From: Lactuca virosa
Taxonomy: Eukaryota; Streptophyta; Magnoliopsida; Asterales; Asteraceae
Length of the DNA stretch: 64,000 nucleotides
Direction: 5' to 3'
Assembly: GCA_928212115.1 (NCBI GenBank)
Contig: CAKMRJ010000001.1
Coordinates: 368,240,769 to 368,304,768, forward strand
Shown here: piece after piece, positions 62,901-64,000 of the stretch
How positions within the stretch are numbered: position 1 is the stretch's first letter
Layout: each line of letters begins with the position of its first letter
Notes under the pieces: model-generated
Databases searched by the model: none
Seen by the model: the letters and a program-made list of their open reading frames with translations, nothing else
Told to the model about the DNA's origin: nothing
Translations under genes and position numbers: made by a program

Positions 62901-64000
62901 TTTATAGTGAATTAAGTATATCAAACCACATAAGATATACAAACTATAAACACAATTGGGACTAATAGTCTCTGATTTGTGCATTTTTCAAATAAATATA
63001 CTTTTAGAAAATGAATGGTTTCTTATTAAAAGTATAAATACATGCATACATGCTCACATAGTGTCATAACTAGAATAACATAAAGTAAAAGAAGAGGAGT
63101 TGTACATTATGGGTATGCCTTGGTATATGTAAATCAAGTCTGGGAAGGATATAGCCTGATCAACTATATCTGTCCGAGGAGTGACTTGCATATACTGGGG
63201 GATAGTCATAATGGGCAACAAATCTAACAACCTAACTACACCCTACAGGGAATACTTTAAGAATCGAATCTAAACACCTAAAAATACTATAGGAGTATTT
63301 GGTGATACTATAACCAACTTATGTGAAAACTAAAGACCTCTATTAGTAGGCCTATGATAACTGAGTGCATACGCCAAGGTTATACATAATTAAAGATATT
63401 ATAGACTCAGAATCTATGACTATTGCTCTACTTCCTGTTCCTTGTTTGGTTGTGGACTTAGAGTAGAGTCATTTATTCGAAAGTCTATTCTATCTCAAAT
63501 TATGTATAACTGATATGCACTACGTGATTATAGACGTAATTAATAAGGATCACCCCTATAAGTAATTATAGGATTAGGCGTCTATTAATTATCTCTTCTA
63601 CCCCTATTCTCGCACGAGCAACATGATGTGTAAATTTTAACGCCCGTACAAAACCTACTTCTACCCACTACCATAACTCCGTCTCCAAGACGTTAACAGA
63701 AACACCAAGAATAGTTCACTAAAGTGCGAAATTATACATGTGTATATAAATGGTAAGGATATTTACTAAAAGGTTTATCAATGAAATAGGCATGCATTTT
63801 ATTTCATTGAATCTCACTACTTGGTATTACAAACAATTTACAACTGGTAACTCTAAGATTCTTTAGGTGTACCTCGAAGTTATGTGTAATTAAGGAATGA
63901 TTGACCTAGAAATGGTGAGTCCGCCTTAGGACCTGTTCCTTGTTTGGTTGTGGACTTAGGGTAGACTCATTAGGATCAACAGTCTAATAAAATTTTAATT
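62901..64000 (+). other. Element K 5' leader, incomplete
   Basis: No coding frame of note. A CTGTTCCTTGTTTGGTTGTG block occurs twice (about 63436 and 63931), and also within LTR2 (about 4905-4930, reversed). The gag start must lie beyond the window. Confidence 0.6.

Overview
The window is repeat-dominated nuclear DNA of a flowering plant. I found no intact, confidently recognisable host gene. Nearly everything is LTR retrotransposon sequence, mostly Ty3/gypsy, nested into older repeats, together with one Helitron, one hAT-type MITE and several microsatellites. The dense ACTCG-N-CGAGT and related motifs, and the LTR styles, are what I associate with lettuce-like Asteraceae. That assignment is a moderate-confidence inference.

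Layout. 1-8146: a dead + strand Tat-lineage gypsy pol (RT end, RNase H, second RNase H, integrase). It is split by two solo LTRs with perfect 5-bp target-site duplications (TSDs; 1265-3255 and 4426-6876) and followed by its minisatellite-bearing 3' region. 8147-21561: a minus-strand chain of three related Tekay-like chromovirus fragments. C (8147-10130) is gag and protease, A (10131-17371) is nearly full length with a chromodomain, and B (17372-21561) is LTR, gag and protease. 21562-22429: a truncated LTR (L). 22430-24520: anonymous sequence. 24725-38599: a putative Helitron of about 4.3 kb net. It is interrupted by solo LTR E (26342-35911), which is itself interrupted by gypsy element D (29206-35521). 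38931-39636: a hAT MITE. 40503-44189: a non-autonomous copia element (F). 46300-50853: a second, minus-strand Tat pol split by solo LTR G (46433-49325). 50854-52695: LTR H. 52696-59532: a copia element (I) split by the chromovirus fragment J (53303-58012). 59839-64000: the 3-kb 5' LTR, primer-binding site (PBS) and leader of another element (K).

The main observations cut across these elements. (1) Chromoviruses A and B each carry a 64-76 bp GT-AG intron-like insert at exactly the same codon of the Gag/protease junction, and their relative C lacks it there. Without splicing, Gag terminates early; with splicing, Gag-Pro-Pol is in frame. (2) Six LTRs with both sites readable, from at least two unrelated LTR groups, pair a GTGAGT donor with a conserved branch-point/TTTCAG-type acceptor box (in LTR2 the donor is present but the preceding AG is not). 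In the TGTAAC group the tandem repeats lie between these sites. This suggests a spliced leader intron inside the LTR. (3) Four chromovirus leaders carry a hairpin about 110-126 nt before the gag start, with a GGGCCC loop in three, resembling a retroviral dimer-initiation site. (4) Different LTR families carry arrays of different short CpG-centred palindromes, often in two clusters around the TATA box. These elements therefore look as if they regulate Gag/Pol output and RNA leaders by splicing and RNA structure. All of this was read by eye and none was tested.
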